Part shown: piece after piece, positions 52,316-62,506 of the stretch
Layout: the number at the start of each line of letters is the position of its first letter
Position numbering within the stretch: the stretch's first letter is position 1
DNA from: Anoxybacillus tepidamans PS2
GTDB lineage: Bacteria; Bacillota; Bacilli; Bacillales; Anoxybacillaceae
Reading direction: 5' to 3'
DNA length: 64,000 nt
Assembly: GCF_000620165.1 (NCBI RefSeq)
Contig: NZ_JHVN01000001.1
Location: forward strand, 310,001-374,000
Program-made: the position numbers and the translations under genes
Notes under the pieces: generated by a model
Told to the model about the DNA's origin: nothing
The model's database searches: none
Seen by the model: the letters and a program-made list of their open reading frames with translations, nothing else

Positions 52316-53824
52316 TTAACGAAGAAAATCGCTGAAATGTTGAAATTGATCTAAGAAATTATATGCCAAACTCGGCGCGATTCCAAGTATAATCGTACCT
52401 AAAGCGCAAATAGCAACGACGAGCATCACTCCAAGCGGTACTTTGACCGATTCATGAGCGGCGACTGGCCGGAAGAACATTTGCGTAAACAGCCCGAAAT
52501 AATAAACATATGAAACGACCGTCGTTGCAATCATTATAGAAGCCAATACGTAATGAGCCGGCTCTGTGGCAAACGCACCGATAAAAATATGCACTTTTCC
52601 AATAAACCCAGCGGTTCCTGGAATGCCAGCAAGCGATAGTACAAAAATCCCCATCAACACAGCTAAAAGCGGTTGGCGGCGATATAAACCAGCAAATTGG
52701 CTAATGTCTTCCGATCCTGACTGATCAGTGATCACTTGTAAAATGGCGAATGCCCCTAAGTTCATCAGCAAATATGCTGCTAAGTAAAACCACATGGAAT
52801 CAATCATCACCCATGACATAACCGCAAAACCGACTAATAAATATCCGGCATGCGCAATGCTCGAATAAGCAAATAACCGCTTCACGTTGCGCTGCTTCAA
52901 GGCAATCGTATTCCCGATAATCATCGTCGCTCCCGCCAAAAACGCAATGTAATCTTGCATCGATAACAGCATCGATGAAGGTTCTTTTCCTTGCGATGGC
53001 ACGGACGCAAACAGTGTAATAAACAAACGAAGTACAATAACAAATCCAGCCGTTTTCGAAACAACGCTTAAAAAAGCGGTGACTGGAGTTGGCGCGCCTT
53101 GATATACATCCGGCGCCCACATGTGAAATGGTGCAGATGCAAGTTTAAATGAAAGGCCAACAAACATGATCAAAAACGCAAGTGCCAGCACGTATTGTTG
53201 GCTGCTATCTTGCAGGGCGCTGAGTTGAATAGCGATTTTTTTCAAATTCGTCGAACCAGCAAACCCGAATACATAACTCATCCCAAACAGCGTAATCGCT
53301 GTAGAAATACCGCCATTGATGACATATTTCATTGCAGATTCATTCGATAGACGATGGGCTTTTCGCAGCCCAGCTAAAATATAAGAGGAAATAGATAACA
53401 GCTCTAATCCGACGAATAACGTGATCAAATCGCCGCTTGACGTCATAATCATGGCCCCAAGCAGCGCTGTTAAAAATAGATAATAAAACTCGCCGTAATA
53501 CTTCATGTTTTCTTTCGGCTTATAATCCATCGAAAGCAGCAGAACAAGAGATGCTCCTACTAACAACAAGAATTTAAACGCTTTTCCGAACGCATCGAGA
53601 CGAAATGTATCATTTAAAATGGATGTCCTATCGACAGAAAGCAATCCAATTAACGAAACAAGCGCTACGATGACCCCTGCCAGTGCAAACCAGCCGAGCG
53701 GGCGACGATCTTTATCATTCGGCATTAGCAGATCGATAAGGGAGAGAACAGTCGCTACACCGAGGATGACAAATTCCGGCGTCATCACTCCCCATTTATA
53801 TTGCAATAATGTGTCCCAACTCAT
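52316..53824 (-). CDS. nuoN: NADH-quinone oxidoreductase subunit N
   Basis: This 502-residue antiporter-like membrane subunit has about 14 helices and is one of the three proton-pumping units of complex I. Key segments are LFVGLELLSISSYILAGL with the conserved Glu, and FKLASAPFHMWAPDVYQGAPTPVTA with the Lys and Pro of the broken helix. ATG 53824 follows GGAGGGTGA, and the nuoM stop lies within that site, so translation is coupled. Confidence 0.96.
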   Translation of the reverse strand: MSWDTLLQYKWGVMTPEFVILGVATVLSLIDLLMPNDKDRRPLGWFALAGVIVALVSLIGLLSVDRTSILNDTFRLDAFGKAFKFLLLVGASLVLLLSMDYKPKENMKYYGEFYYLFLTALLGAMIMTSSGDLITLFVGLELLSISSYILAGLRKAHRLSNESAMKYVINGGISTAITLFGMSYVFGFAGSTNLKKIAIQLSALQDSSQQYVLALAFLIMFVGLSFKLASAPFHMWAPDVYQGAPTPVTAFLSVVSKTAGFVIVLRLFITLFASVPSQGKEPSSMLLSMQDYIAFLAGATMIIGNTIALKQRNVKRLFAYSSIAHAGYLLVGFAVMSWVMIDSMWFYLAAYLLMNLGAFAILQVITDQSGSEDISQFAGLYRRQPLLAVLMGIFVLSLAGIPGTAGFIGKVHIFIGAFATEPAHYVLASIMIATTVVSYVYYFGLFTQMFFRPVAAHESVKVPLGVMLVVAICALGTIILGIAPSLAYNFLDQFQHFSDFLR

Positions 53825-53829
53825 GTCTC

Positions 53830-55356
53830 TCACCCTCCTAGTCCGTTCATCATGATCTCAATCGTCGCCTTGAGCGGCTGCGCTAAAATGTGTGGATAGA
53901 CGCCAATCAAAACGATACAGCCAAGCAATACGAGCACAGGAGCTAATTCGATTACATGGATGTCCTCTGCTTCCATTGCGCTGCGCTTTGCGGTTCCATA
54001 CGTCATATTCAGCACCGCGCGCAATAGGTAGACAGCGGTCATAATAATTCCAAGCGTCCCCACCGCTGCAACGACAGGCGCCGCTTTAAACAAGCCTAAA
54101 AATGCCGTAAATTCGCTAATAAAACCGGACATTCCCGGCAGACCGAGCGAAGCCATTGCCCCCGCTAATAAAAATCCAGAGACAACAGGCATGGCCTTAG
54201 CAAGCCCTCCTAGATGCGCAAGCGTTGTCGTACCGACGCGCTCATACATAATGCTTACTAGCAAGAACAGCAGTGCCGAAATTAAACCGTGCGATACGAC
54301 TTGAAAAATCGCCCCTTGAATGCCGGCTTCATTTAATGCACCTAATCCAATGAGCACAATTCCCATATGAGAAATACTAGAGTATGCCAAAACCATCTTG
54401 AAATCTTCCTGGATGAACGCTAAAAAAGCTCCATATAATAAGTTAACAACTCCGAGTATCGCGATCCACGTAGCTATGCGTTGAAATTGCTCCGGAAATA
54501 ACCCCATTCCAAAACGAATCAAACCAAATGCCCCTATTTTCAATAAAACCCCTGAGTGCAACATAACAATCGACGGCGGTGCTTGAACGTGCACACGCAG
54601 CATCCAACTATGAAGCGGTACAATTGGCAACTTTACCCCAAAAGCAATAAGAAGAGCAATCAATAAACCGTAACGCAAGTCGTTAGAAATTGGTGCCAAC
54701 ATTTGTGCCGCTGCCTGTGGATCATGAAGCATTTCCTTTAATACGGCAATATTGGATGTGCCGGTGCGGGCAAATAAGATTAAAATCACCAGCAACAAAA
54801 TGGCTGAACCAATTCCGTTATACAATAAATAACTATAGGCCGCTCTTTCCTTTTCGAAATAACCCCATTTTCCGATTAGGAAGAACATCGGAACTAGCGT
54901 CAGTTCAAAGAAAATAAAGAACAATATGAAGTTGCCCGCCGCAAATACGCCAAGCATGCCGATTTCTAAAAGAAGAAACAACATGAAATACCCTTTCCAT
55001 TCCTTTTTAATATGAATGGAAGCGATGGCCGCAAGCGTCGCTAATAGAGCTGTCAATACAATCATCACAAGCGCAAAGCCGTCGACATTCAACTCATAGT
55101 CAACCGCAAACGTTGACTCCGTAAGAAATGAAAACTTTCCAAAATGAATCCATGCATGCTTTTCACTTAAACCTTTTAGGTCATACCCGCGCAAATATTG
55201 CGTAAAAGCAAATAACGCTAAAATAAGAGAAGGCAATGTCGCCAAAAAACCTAGTAATTTAATCGTCTGCTCTTGCGCTTTCGGAACAAACGCCAATAGC
55301 ACAATGCCGAGGAGCGGGGAGAAGACAAGCAATGAAAGGAAATGTGTTTCATTCAT
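53830..55356 (-). CDS. nuoM: NADH-quinone oxidoreductase subunit M
   Basis: This 508-residue proton-pumping subunit has FIFFELTLVPMFFLIGKWG with the conserved Glu, and GVKLPIVPLHSWMLRVHVQAPPS with Lys and the broken-helix Pro. The ATG overlaps the nuoL stop as TAATG. It sits between nuoL and nuoN in the normal order and has the usual length. Confidence 0.96.
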   Translation of the reverse strand: MNETHFLSLLVFSPLLGIVLLAFVPKAQEQTIKLLGFLATLPSLILALFAFTQYLRGYDLKGLSEKHAWIHFGKFSFLTESTFAVDYELNVDGFALVMIVLTALLATLAAIASIHIKKEWKGYFMLFLLLEIGMLGVFAAGNFILFFIFFELTLVPMFFLIGKWGYFEKERAAYSYLLYNGIGSAILLLVILILFARTGTSNIAVLKEMLHDPQAAAQMLAPISNDLRYGLLIALLIAFGVKLPIVPLHSWMLRVHVQAPPSIVMLHSGVLLKIGAFGLIRFGMGLFPEQFQRIATWIAILGVVNLLYGAFLAFIQEDFKMVLAYSSISHMGIVLIGLGALNEAGIQGAIFQVVSHGLISALLFLLVSIMYERVGTTTLAHLGGLAKAMPVVSGFLLAGAMASLGLPGMSGFISEFTAFLGLFKAAPVVAAVGTLGIIMTAVYLLRAVLNMTYGTAKRSAMEAEDIHVIELAPVLVLLGCIVLIGVYPHILAQPLKATIEIMMNGLGG

Positions 55357-57209
55357 TATAAATACCCCCCTGTGAAAGCAAGAATGACGACAAGGATCGT
55401 CAGGCCGATAAATGTGACCGCTCCATACATTTGAACTTGCCCGTTTTGCAATTTCGCACCAATCGCTCCAATGGCTCTCGTTAAAGCGGCAATCAAATGG
55501 GCGAGCCCTTCAACGATAAAACGATCCACATATTGCAAAAACACGCTTAACACTTTTGTACCATACCCGACCGTAACGGTATAGAACTCATCGACGTAAT
55601 ATTTGTTCAAGAGCATATTATATGTAATCGGTGCCCTTGAACTAAGCCAATCTCTTGCCAACGATTTTTTACCGTACATGAGCCACGCAAGACAAATGCC
55701 CGCTAGTGATACGGCTGTCGCAACAACCATAATCCATAGAGGCGCTTCTTCATGGGCGTGAGTGCCCTCACCCGCAAGAAAATCGCCAAGGAATGTGCCG
55801 AACCAAGGCGTATTCATGTAACCCGCCACGATCGACAACACACCAAGCACGACCATTGGGAATGTCATCACCGCTGGGGATTCATGAACATTTACCTCAC
55901 TGCGCATCTCGCCGCCAAAGACAAGGAAAAAGAGCCGGAACATATAGAACGCTGTGAAGAAGGCAGCAATAACAGCAAGCCAAAACAATACAATATGCCC
56001 GTGAGTCCATGCCGCTACTAAAATCTCGTCCTTGCTGAAAAATCCAGAAAGAAGCGGAAATCCGCTAATGGCTAACGTTCCGATGAGAAACAATGGTGCC
56101 GTCAGCGGCATTTTTCGCCAAAGTCCACCCATCTTTTCAATGTCCTGTGTATGAACAGCATGAATGACGCTCCCGGCTGCTAAAAACAGCAACGCTTTAA
56201 AAAACGCATGAGTTGTTAAATGGAAAACCCCTGCGACATATCCGCCCGAACCAAGCGCAAGCATCATATAACCGAGCTGACTGACCGTCGAGTATGCCAG
56301 CACTCGTTTAATATCTGTCTGTACAAGGCCGATAGAAGCAGCAAAAATGGCTGTAATGCCTCCGACAATGGCAACCGTGAGCATCGCTGTGCTGCTCGCT
56401 TCATAGAGCGGAAAGAGCGAAGCCACTAGGTACACACCAGCTGCAACCATTGTCGCCGCATGGATCAGCGCTGACACAGGCGTTGGGCCTTCCATTGCGT
56501 CCGGAAGCCATGTGTGAAGCGGAAACTGCCCTGATTTTCCGATCGCGCCGATAAAGATAAGAATAGCGCATAATGTTACCATCGTTCCTGATATATTTCC
56601 CGCTTTCACAGCGGCAAAAATATCTCCATATTGAAAGCTGCCAGCTTGCCAAAATAATAAAATCATGCCGATCAACAGCCCCACATCGCCAATGCGTGTC
56701 ATAATAAACGCTTTTTTAGCAGCTGCTTTTGCTTCTTCTTTGTAAAAATAAAAACCAATAAGTAAAAATGAACCAAGACCAACAAGTTCCCAAAAAATGT
56801 ACGTCTGCAGCAAATTGGCTGAAATGACAAGACCGAGCATCGCGAATGTAAACAAGCCTAAATACGCATAAAACACTGAAAATCGTTCGTCCCCATGCAT
56901 ATATCCTTTAGAGTACATATGTACGAGAAAACTGACAAGCGAAACAACAACAAGCATAAGCGCATTTAGCGGGTTAATTTCAAACCCAGCTGTGATGTTC
57001 ATCTTGCCAATTGTTAGCCACGTATACGTTGCTTGATACGTCGGTTCATTCAACCGTTCTATAAGCACCGCGACTGCTCCGACGAAAGAAAGAAATGTGG
57101 CGATGATGCCAACATAGGCGCTCGTTTCCTTCATTCGTTTTCCAACGACAAGCAAGATAAGGAATGAAAATAGCGGGAAAAGCGGTATGATCCAAGCGTT
57201 TTCCATCAT
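55356..57209 (-). CDS. nuoL: NADH-quinone oxidoreductase subunit L
   Basis: This 617-residue subunit combines a pump core with a long C-terminal amphipathic helix that braces the membrane arm. FWELVGLGSFLLIGFYFYKEE carries the conserved Glu, and KSGQFPLHTWLPDAMEGPTPVSALIHAAT is the signature helix. I start at ATG 57209, before a second ATG, after AGGGGA. The frame to 57263 has no binding site. It follows nuoK by about 115 bases. Confidence 0.95.
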   Translation of the reverse strand: MMENAWIIPLFPLFSFLILLVVGKRMKETSAYVGIIATFLSFVGAVAVLIERLNEPTYQATYTWLTIGKMNITAGFEINPLNALMLVVVSLVSFLVHMYSKGYMHGDERFSVFYAYLGLFTFAMLGLVISANLLQTYIFWELVGLGSFLLIGFYFYKEEAKAAAKKAFIMTRIGDVGLLIGMILLFWQAGSFQYGDIFAAVKAGNISGTMVTLCAILIFIGAIGKSGQFPLHTWLPDAMEGPTPVSALIHAATMVAAGVYLVASLFPLYEASSTAMLTVAIVGGITAIFAASIGLVQTDIKRVLAYSTVSQLGYMMLALGSGGYVAGVFHLTTHAFFKALLFLAAGSVIHAVHTQDIEKMGGLWRKMPLTAPLFLIGTLAISGFPLLSGFFSKDEILVAAWTHGHIVLFWLAVIAAFFTAFYMFRLFFLVFGGEMRSEVNVHESPAVMTFPMVVLGVLSIVAGYMNTPWFGTFLGDFLAGEGTHAHEEAPLWIMVVATAVSLAGICLAWLMYGKKSLARDWLSSRAPITYNMLLNKYYVDEFYTVTVGYGTKVLSVFLQYVDRFIVEGLAHLIAALTRAIGAIGAKLQNGQVQMYGAVTFIGLTILVVILAFTGGYL

Positions 57210-57325
57210 TGTATCACAATCCCCTTTTATCAAAGAGCTGATCGCCCTTTTCTTTTTCAACATGCAAGCGTAGTTATATCGATTGGCACTCCACGATTTT
57301 TGGATATCTCACTTATTTCCCTTCA

Positions 57326-57640
57326 TCAATGTTTCATAGAGTCCATTTCATCAATATGAACGGTTCTTCGGTTGCGGTACAACGCCATTAAAATAGCTAG
57401 CCCTACAGCCGCTTCCGCTGCCGCTACTGTAATAGTAAACAGGGAAAAAATTTGCCCCGTAATGCTCGGATTCGCTCCATATTTGCTGAAAGCGACTAGA
57501 TTAATATTGACTGCGTTCAACATTAATTCGATACAGATAAGCACAATGACCGCATTGCGCTTCGTCAAGGCCCCATATAACCCGATGCAAAACAAGATTA
57601 ACGCAAGCACAAGGTAGGCTGACAATGGAACAGTGCTCAT
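57326..57640 (-). CDS. nuoK: NADH-quinone oxidoreductase subunit K
   Basis: This 104-residue protein has three TM helices. [16 protein letters not shown] and [17 protein letters not shown] hold the two conserved membrane Glu residues in the proton channel. The ATG overlaps the nuoJ stop by four bases. Confidence 0.96.
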   Translation of the reverse strand: MSTVPLSAYLVLALILFCIGLYGALTKRNAVIVLICIELMLNAVNINLVAFSKYGANPSITGQIFSLFTITVAAAEAAVGLAILMALYRNRRTVHIDEMDSMKH

Positions 57641-58149
57641 GATCCTACCTCCTCGTCTTCTTTTTTCGCTAAAACAATCGCTCCGACAAGCGCTACTAAC
57701 AAAATGACTGACGTAATTTCAAACGGAATCATGTATTTTGAATAAAGCGCCACACCTATTTGTTCCGTGTTTTTCTCGTGAAGATGCGTGGCTTGACCGC
57801 CGAAGTCTAAGTGGTAAATCCCCCTATACACGACGGCGCCGAACGCAAATACCGCAAGCGCTGTCAGCCACTTACGCCACGCGCTTTTGGCCCCTTCTTT
57901 TTCCTCGTCCTGATGACGCGTTAACATGATACCAAACAACATGATAATGGTGATCGCTCCAGAATAAATGAGCACCTGAACAGCTGCGACAAATTCCGCC
58001 GATAAAAGAACATACAAGCCGGCAATGCTGATAAACGTAAACACGAGGGCAACAAACATATGCATGACTTTCGTGACGTTCAACATAAGTACACCGCCGG
58101 CAATAGCAACAAGTGCGAGCCCTAAAAACGCGAGATATTCTCCGCTCAC
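57637..58149 (-). CDS. nuoJ: NADH-quinone oxidoreductase subunit J
   Basis: This 170-residue protein has five TM helices, and [22 protein letters not shown] is the conserved helix-3 segment. Translation starts at GTG 58149, overlapping the nuoI stop (GTGA). A polar C-terminal stretch faces the cytoplasm. Confidence 0.95.
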   Translation of the reverse strand: MSGEYLAFLGLALVAIAGGVLMLNVTKVMHMFVALVFTFISIAGLYVLLSAEFVAAVQVLIYSGAITIIMLFGIMLTRHQDEEKEGAKSAWRKWLTALAVFAFGAVVYRGIYHLDFGGQATHLHEKNTEQIGVALYSKYMIPFEITSVILLVALVGAIVLAKKEDEEVGS

Positions 58150-58565
58150 GGCTTATTCCCCTTTCGCACATTCGTATCATTTTCATCAAGCCACTCTAAA
58201 TTTTTAAAAAGGGCGTCCCGACTGTATTCGGCCAACTCGAAGTTGTTTGTCATTACAATCGCTTCCGTTGGGCACACTTCCGTACAAAGATCGCATAAAA
58301 TGCAAATTTCAAAATTAATGTCATACGTATCGATAATTTTTCCTTTCTTCGTCGGATCAGGATGTTTTTTTCCCGTCAACTGAATACAGTCAGTTGGACA
58401 AATCGCCGCACACTGATTGCAGACGATGCATTTTTCTGGATAAAACTTTTGGATGCCGCGAAAGCGATCCGGAAGCGCCAGCGGCTCGTTTGGATAATCA
58501 TATGTCACTTTTTGCTTCGTTAAATTTTTTAGGGTATACGCTAAACCTTTCGCTAAACCCAGCAT
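58146..58565 (-). CDS. nuoI: NADH-quinone oxidoreductase subunit I (2x[4Fe-4S])
   Basis: This 139-residue ferredoxin-like subunit carries two [4Fe-4S] motifs, CIVCNQCAAICPTDC and CILCDLCTEVCPTEAIVM (clusters N6a and N6b). It links the electron path to NuoB. It has no N-terminal extension. The start is 16 bases after nuoH. Confidence 0.96.
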   Translation of the reverse strand: MLGLAKGLAYTLKNLTKQKVTYDYPNEPLALPDRFRGIQKFYPEKCIVCNQCAAICPTDCIQLTGKKHPDPTKKGKIIDTYDINFEICILCDLCTEVCPTEAIVMTNNFELAEYSRDALFKNLEWLDENDTNVRKGNKP

Positions 58566-58580
58566 GATGCCACACCCCTT

Positions 58581-59582
58581 TTATGAAAAGAATACACTTT
58601 TAATAAGCGCAGTAATAAAAATATTGGCCAACGCTACTGGAAGCAGTACTTTCCAGCCAAATTCCATCAATTGATCGGCCCGCAAACGCGGAAATGTCGA
58701 ACGGAACCAAATTAAAATAAACACGATTATACTAAACTTTAACGAAAACCAAACAGCACCTGGAATGAATCCTAAAAACGCCACTGGCTGCCAGCCGCCC
58801 AAAAACAAGATCGTTGTGAGTGCTGCCATCGCGAAAAAATAAACATACTCAGCGAGCATAAAGAACGCCCAACGGAAACCGGAATATTCAACATGGAACC
58901 CCGCGACAAGCTCCGATTCAGCTTCCGGCAGGTCAAACGGTGTGCGGTTCAACTCAGCAACCGAGGCGATTAAAAAGACGAGAAATCCAATCGGCTGGAT
59001 AAAAATGTACCACACATGCTTTTGCGCCTCGACAATATCGTTGAGGTTCAAACTTCCGGTTAGCAAAATCACACCGAGAACCGACATGACGAGCGGAATC
59101 TCATATGAAATCATTTGCGCTGCTGCCCGCATGCCTCCAAGGAGCGCATATTTATTATTCGATGCCCATGCCCCTGTCAAAACACCGACCGTCGTTAACC
59201 CTGACACAGCAATATAATAAAGCAAGCCAACCCCGATATCCGCAAATTGAAGGGAATCGGTAAACGGCAGCGTTGCCAGAACCATGAATGCGGGAGCAAA
59301 GGCGATCACAGGCGCTATAATAAACAACGGTTTATCAGCCGCTTTTGGAATCGTATCTTCCTTAATCAGAAGCTTTAATACGTCTGCAACCGTCTGCAAC
59401 AGCCCCCATCGTCCCCCTACTTGATTGGGGCCGATTCGTCCTTGCATAAAGCCCATGACTTTTCGCTCTGCTAAAATTCCGTATGTTACAAAGCCTAATA
59501 CAACAAGCAATAACAGGGTGCCAAGCCCAAAAAAGATCAGGAAATTCGTCCAACTGGGCGCAGAATGCAATAATTGTTCCAT
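58581..59582 (-). CDS. nuoH: NADH-quinone oxidoreductase subunit H
   Basis: This 333-residue subunit has eight TM helices and forms the quinone tunnel entrance. GRIGPNQVGGRWGLLQTVAD and ELNRTPFDLPEAESELVAGFHVEYSGFRW are the signature loops. The ATG overlaps the nuoD stop as TAATG. Confidence 0.96.
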   Translation of the reverse strand: MEQLLHSAPSWTNFLIFFGLGTLLLLVVLGFVTYGILAERKVMGFMQGRIGPNQVGGRWGLLQTVADVLKLLIKEDTIPKAADKPLFIIAPVIAFAPAFMVLATLPFTDSLQFADIGVGLLYYIAVSGLTTVGVLTGAWASNNKYALLGGMRAAAQMISYEIPLVMSVLGVILLTGSLNLNDIVEAQKHVWYIFIQPIGFLVFLIASVAELNRTPFDLPEAESELVAGFHVEYSGFRWAFFMLAEYVYFFAMAALTTILFLGGWQPVAFLGFIPGAVWFSLKFSIIVFILIWFRSTFPRLRADQLMEFGWKVLLPVALANIFITALIKSVFFS

Positions 59583-60682
59583 TAACCGTCAACCTCCCCG
59601 AGCACAATATCAATCGCACCAAGAATCGCAATTAAATTTGCTATATTTTCGCCTTTTAATAATTTCGGGAGGATTTGCAAGTTATAAAACGATGGACGAC
59701 GGAATTTAAGGCGATACGGTTCTTTTTTTCCATCGCTTGCGATATAGCAGCCGATCTCGCCGCGCGGGGACTCGATGCGAACGAATGCCTCCCCTGGCGG
59801 CGTTTTGATAATGCGCGGCACTTTCGCCATAATTTCTCCATCTTTCGGAAATTGCTCGCAAGCTTGTTCGATAATTTTGAGCGACTCTCCTATCTCAGCG
59901 AGCCGGCATTCATAACGGGCAAAACAATCGCCTTCTTCACGGACCGGAATGTCAAAATCAAAGCGGTCATAAATGGAATAAGGTTCATTTTTGCGCAAGT
60001 CCCACTTGACGCCTGTGCAACGAAGATTGACTCCGCTTAGCGAATAACTAAGCGCTTCTTCTTTTGTGTATTTGCCGACACCGATGACACGGTGGCGGAA
60101 AATTTCATTACCTGTTACTAATTCGTGATATCCCTCAAGCTGCTTTCGCATATACGGAACGAACTCTTTCACTTTCTCGATCCAGCCGTCCGGTGCATCC
60201 CATTTCACGCCTCCGACGCGCATATAGTTGAACGTCAAGCGTGCACCCGATAATTCATTCAATAGATTAATAATCATTTCGCGCTCACGAAAAGCGTATA
60301 AAAACGGGCTAATAGCGCCGATATCTAATAGATACGTTCCCCACCAAACAAGATGGCTTGCAATTCTCCCAAGCTCCATCGCGAGCACACGCAAATATTC
60401 AGCGCGCTCCGGGACTTCAATTCCCATCATCGTTTCTACTGCATGACAAATGACGTAGTTATTCGTCATCGCTGATAAATAATCCATCCGGTCCGTATAC
60501 GGAATGATTTGCGTATATTGCAAATTTTCCGCTAATTTTTCCGTTCCTCGATGAAGGTAACCGATTACCGGTGTAGCTTCTTGAATAATTTCCCCATCGA
60601 TTTTCAACACAAGACGAAACACGCCGTGTGTGCTCGGATGTTGCGGTCCTACGTTAAGAAGCATCTCTTCCGTTCGAAACAT
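59582..60682 (-). CDS. nuoD: NADH-quinone oxidoreductase subunit D
   Basis: This 366-residue 49-kDa-type subunit contributes to the quinone site. LLNVGPQHPSTHGVFRLVLK contains the quinone-contacting His residues, and YSLSGVNLRCTGVKWDLRK and SPRGEIGCYIASDG are conserved. It is separate from NuoC, not fused, as in other bacilli. It starts just four bases after the nuoC stop. Confidence 0.96.
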   Translation of the reverse strand: MFRTEEMLLNVGPQHPSTHGVFRLVLKIDGEIIQEATPVIGYLHRGTEKLAENLQYTQIIPYTDRMDYLSAMTNNYVICHAVETMMGIEVPERAEYLRVLAMELGRIASHLVWWGTYLLDIGAISPFLYAFREREMIINLLNELSGARLTFNYMRVGGVKWDAPDGWIEKVKEFVPYMRKQLEGYHELVTGNEIFRHRVIGVGKYTKEEALSYSLSGVNLRCTGVKWDLRKNEPYSIYDRFDFDIPVREEGDCFARYECRLAEIGESLKIIEQACEQFPKDGEIMAKVPRIIKTPPGEAFVRIESPRGEIGCYIASDGKKEPYRLKFRRPSFYNLQILPKLLKGENIANLIAILGAIDIVLGEVDG

Positions 60683-60685
60683 CAG

Positions 60686-61990
60686 CTACACCTCCACGTC
60701 ATACGGCTCATAGTCTTTGCGAAGCGGATAACCAACCCAATCTTCTCCTAAAAAGATCCGAATTAAATTTGGATGCCCCTTAAATCGAATACCTAGTAAA
60801 TCATATGCCTCGCACTCCGGCCAATTTGCCCCTTGCCAAAGCGGGACGAGGGAATCAATTTCCGGTTGTTCTCGGTCAATTTTTACTTTTAAAGCGACTG
60901 GTTGGTTATTTTTATAAGAGTATAAATGCACGTACACTTCCATATGTGTTTGGAAATCCGTTCCATGCAGTTCAGATAAATAATCAAAACCGAGCTGTTC
61001 ATTGTATTTTAAAAACTGCGCTACTTTATAATAAGTGTCTTTTTTCGCTACAAGCGTCGGCACATCTTTAGAGAGGCGGTTAATGTAAGCATCCTCTAAT
61101 ACGTCTGTGCCAAGATGTTCTTGAATGACCTTGATATATTTATCAAGCAACGGCTGGTTTGGCGATGGCGCTTCATCCTTTTGCGGCGCGTCTGCCCCGC
61201 CTGCAGCGGCGGCTTTTGCCTTCGCAGCCGCGGCTGCTTTGGCTTTCGCAGCGGCAATTGCTTTTGCCTTTGCCCGGGCAATATCATCTTCGCCTGCGGA
61301 CATGTCGCTGCCTTCTTGCCCTTGTTGCTTCGCCAGCGCTGCAGCTTTTGCTTTCGCTGCTGCAGCTGCTTTTGCCTTCGCGGCAGCTATTGCTTTTTGT
61401 TTTTCTAGCTCTTTGCTATCAGCAGATTCTACCGTTTCGTCTTGTCCTGCTTCTTGCGCCTTTTGCTTCGCCAGCGCTGCGGCCTTTGCCTTTGCAGCGG
61501 CTGCGGCTTTTGCTTTCGCGGCGGCAATCGCTTTTTGTTTGGCTAGCTCATCGCTATCAGCAGAGCCTGCTGTTTCGCTTTGTTCTGCCGCTTGCGCCTT
61601 TTGCTTCGCTAGCGCTGCGGCCTTTGCCTTCGCTGCTGCAGCCGCTTTCTTTTTCGCTAGTTCAATGTCATCTTCCACTGCCCCTTTAGCTTGCTCTAAT
61701 TCTTGTTTCGTAAGATCGGGGCCGTTAGCTTCGGCTTCTTCTGCTGCTTTTGCTTCCTGCGCTTTTTGCTTCGCCAGCGCCGCAGCTTTCGCTTTGGCAG
61801 CGGCAGCAGCCTTTGCTTTTGCTAATGCTAATTCGTCTGTTTCTCCTTCTTGTTTTTCTGCGGCCTGCGTTTCGAGCGTCTGTTCAGTTTGTGCTTCGGC
61901 CTGTTTTGCCGCCATTCGCTCGCGGGCCAACTGCTTCGCCCGCTCTGCCGCTTCTTTTTTTAGCTGCTGCAAATCTTTTTCATCGCTCAT
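60686..61990 (-). CDS. nuoC: NADH-quinone oxidoreductase subunit C with giant Ala/Lys-repeat N-terminal extension
   Basis: The C-terminal part (about residues 278-434) is an ordinary NuoC 30-kDa subunit, with LSELHGTDFQTHMEVYVHLYS, then CEAYDLLGIRFKGHPNLIRIFL and GYPLRKDYEPYDVEV. Ahead of it lie about 277 extra residues made of five Ala/Lys blocks (about 55-80, 111-135, 149-180, 195-225 and 237-263). Acidic Glu/Asp/Ser-rich linkers separate the blocks. The extension should form long charged helices in the cytoplasm. Normal NuoC is about 150-200 residues. Starting at an internal Met would not remove the repeats cleanly, and ATG 61990 abuts nuoB. Confidence 0.93.
   Translation of the reverse strand: MSDEKDLQQLKKEAAERAKQLARERMAAKQAEAQTEQTLETQAAEKQEGETDELALAKAKAAAAAKAKAAALAKQKAQEAKAAEEAEANGPDLTKQELEQAKGAVEDDIELAKKKAAAAAKAKAAALAKQKAQAAEQSETAGSADSDELAKQKAIAAAKAKAAAAAKAKAAALAKQKAQEAGQDETVESADSKELEKQKAIAAAKAKAAAAAKAKAAALAKQQGQEGSDMSAGEDDIARAKAKAIAAAKAKAAAAAKAKAAAAGGADAPQKDEAPSPNQPLLDKYIKVIQEHLGTDVLEDAYINRLSKDVPTLVAKKDTYYKVAQFLKYNEQLGFDYLSELHGTDFQTHMEVYVHLYSYKNNQPVALKVKIDREQPEIDSLVPLWQGANWPECEAYDLLGIRFKGHPNLIRIFLGEDWVGYPLRKDYEPYDVEV
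61202..61828 (-). repeat. Five imperfect Ala/Lys coding repeats inside nuoC
   Basis: Each block encodes a run such as AKAKAAAAAKAKAAALAKQ, and the GCN/AAA-type codons give GC-rich near-copies. Blocks B, C and D share the longest identity and the same acidic spacer style, which suggests expansion by duplication. Confidence 0.88.
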
Positions 61991-61993
61991 CGA

Positions 61994-62506
61994 TTACAGC
62001 ACCTTCTTCCCCGTTTTCGCTTCATAACGAATTTTTTCTTTTAATTTATTAATTCCGTAAATGAGTGCTGCTGGGTTCGGAGGACAGCCGGGAATATATA
62101 CATCGACCGGAACAATTTGATCGACTCCTTTCACGACGCAATACGATTTCACGTATGGTCCGCCCGCTGTAGCACAGGAGCCCATGGCAATCACCCATTT
62201 TGGTTCGGGCATTTGGTCGTACAATCGGCGAACAATCGGCGCCATTTTCTTTGTTACCGTTCCCGATACAATCATCACATCCGATTGGCGAGGAGAAGTA
62301 CGAAAAAAGGAACCGAAACGGTCTAAGTCGTAATGAGAAGAGCCGACTCCCATCATTTCGATTGCACAGCAAGCAAGCCCGAACGTCAACGGCCACAGCG
62401 AGTTGCTTCTCGCCCAAGCCTTCAATTGTTCGAGCGTTGTTAAAAAGACGTTGCGTCGCAATTCTTCCATCTCTTCTTCCGGAACATTAAGTAGTTTCAC
62501 ATCCAT
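61994..62506 (-). CDS. nuoB: NADH-quinone oxidoreductase subunit B
   Basis: This 170-residue subunit carries cluster N2, the last electron carrier before quinone. [22 protein letters not shown] and [11 protein letters not shown] supply the four Cys ligands. ATG 62506 follows AGAAGGTG and overlaps the end of nuoA by ten bases. The longer frame to 62527 lacks support. Confidence 0.96.
   Translation of the reverse strand: MDVKLLNVPEEEMEELRRNVFLTTLEQLKAWARSNSLWPLTFGLACCAIEMMGVGSSHYDLDRFGSFFRTSPRQSDVMIVSGTVTKKMAPIVRRLYDQMPEPKWVIAMGSCATAGGPYVKSYCVVKGVDQIVPVDVYIPGCPPNPAALIYGINKLKEKIRYEAKTGKKVL

Noticed and set aside
61125-62027. Long open frames (300 and 176 codons) on the plus strand opposite nuoC
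   Set aside because: They arise from the Ala/Lys repeat composition of nuoC. They are Ala/Phe/Ser or Leu/Gln-rich, have no supported start and lie opposite a conserved gene.
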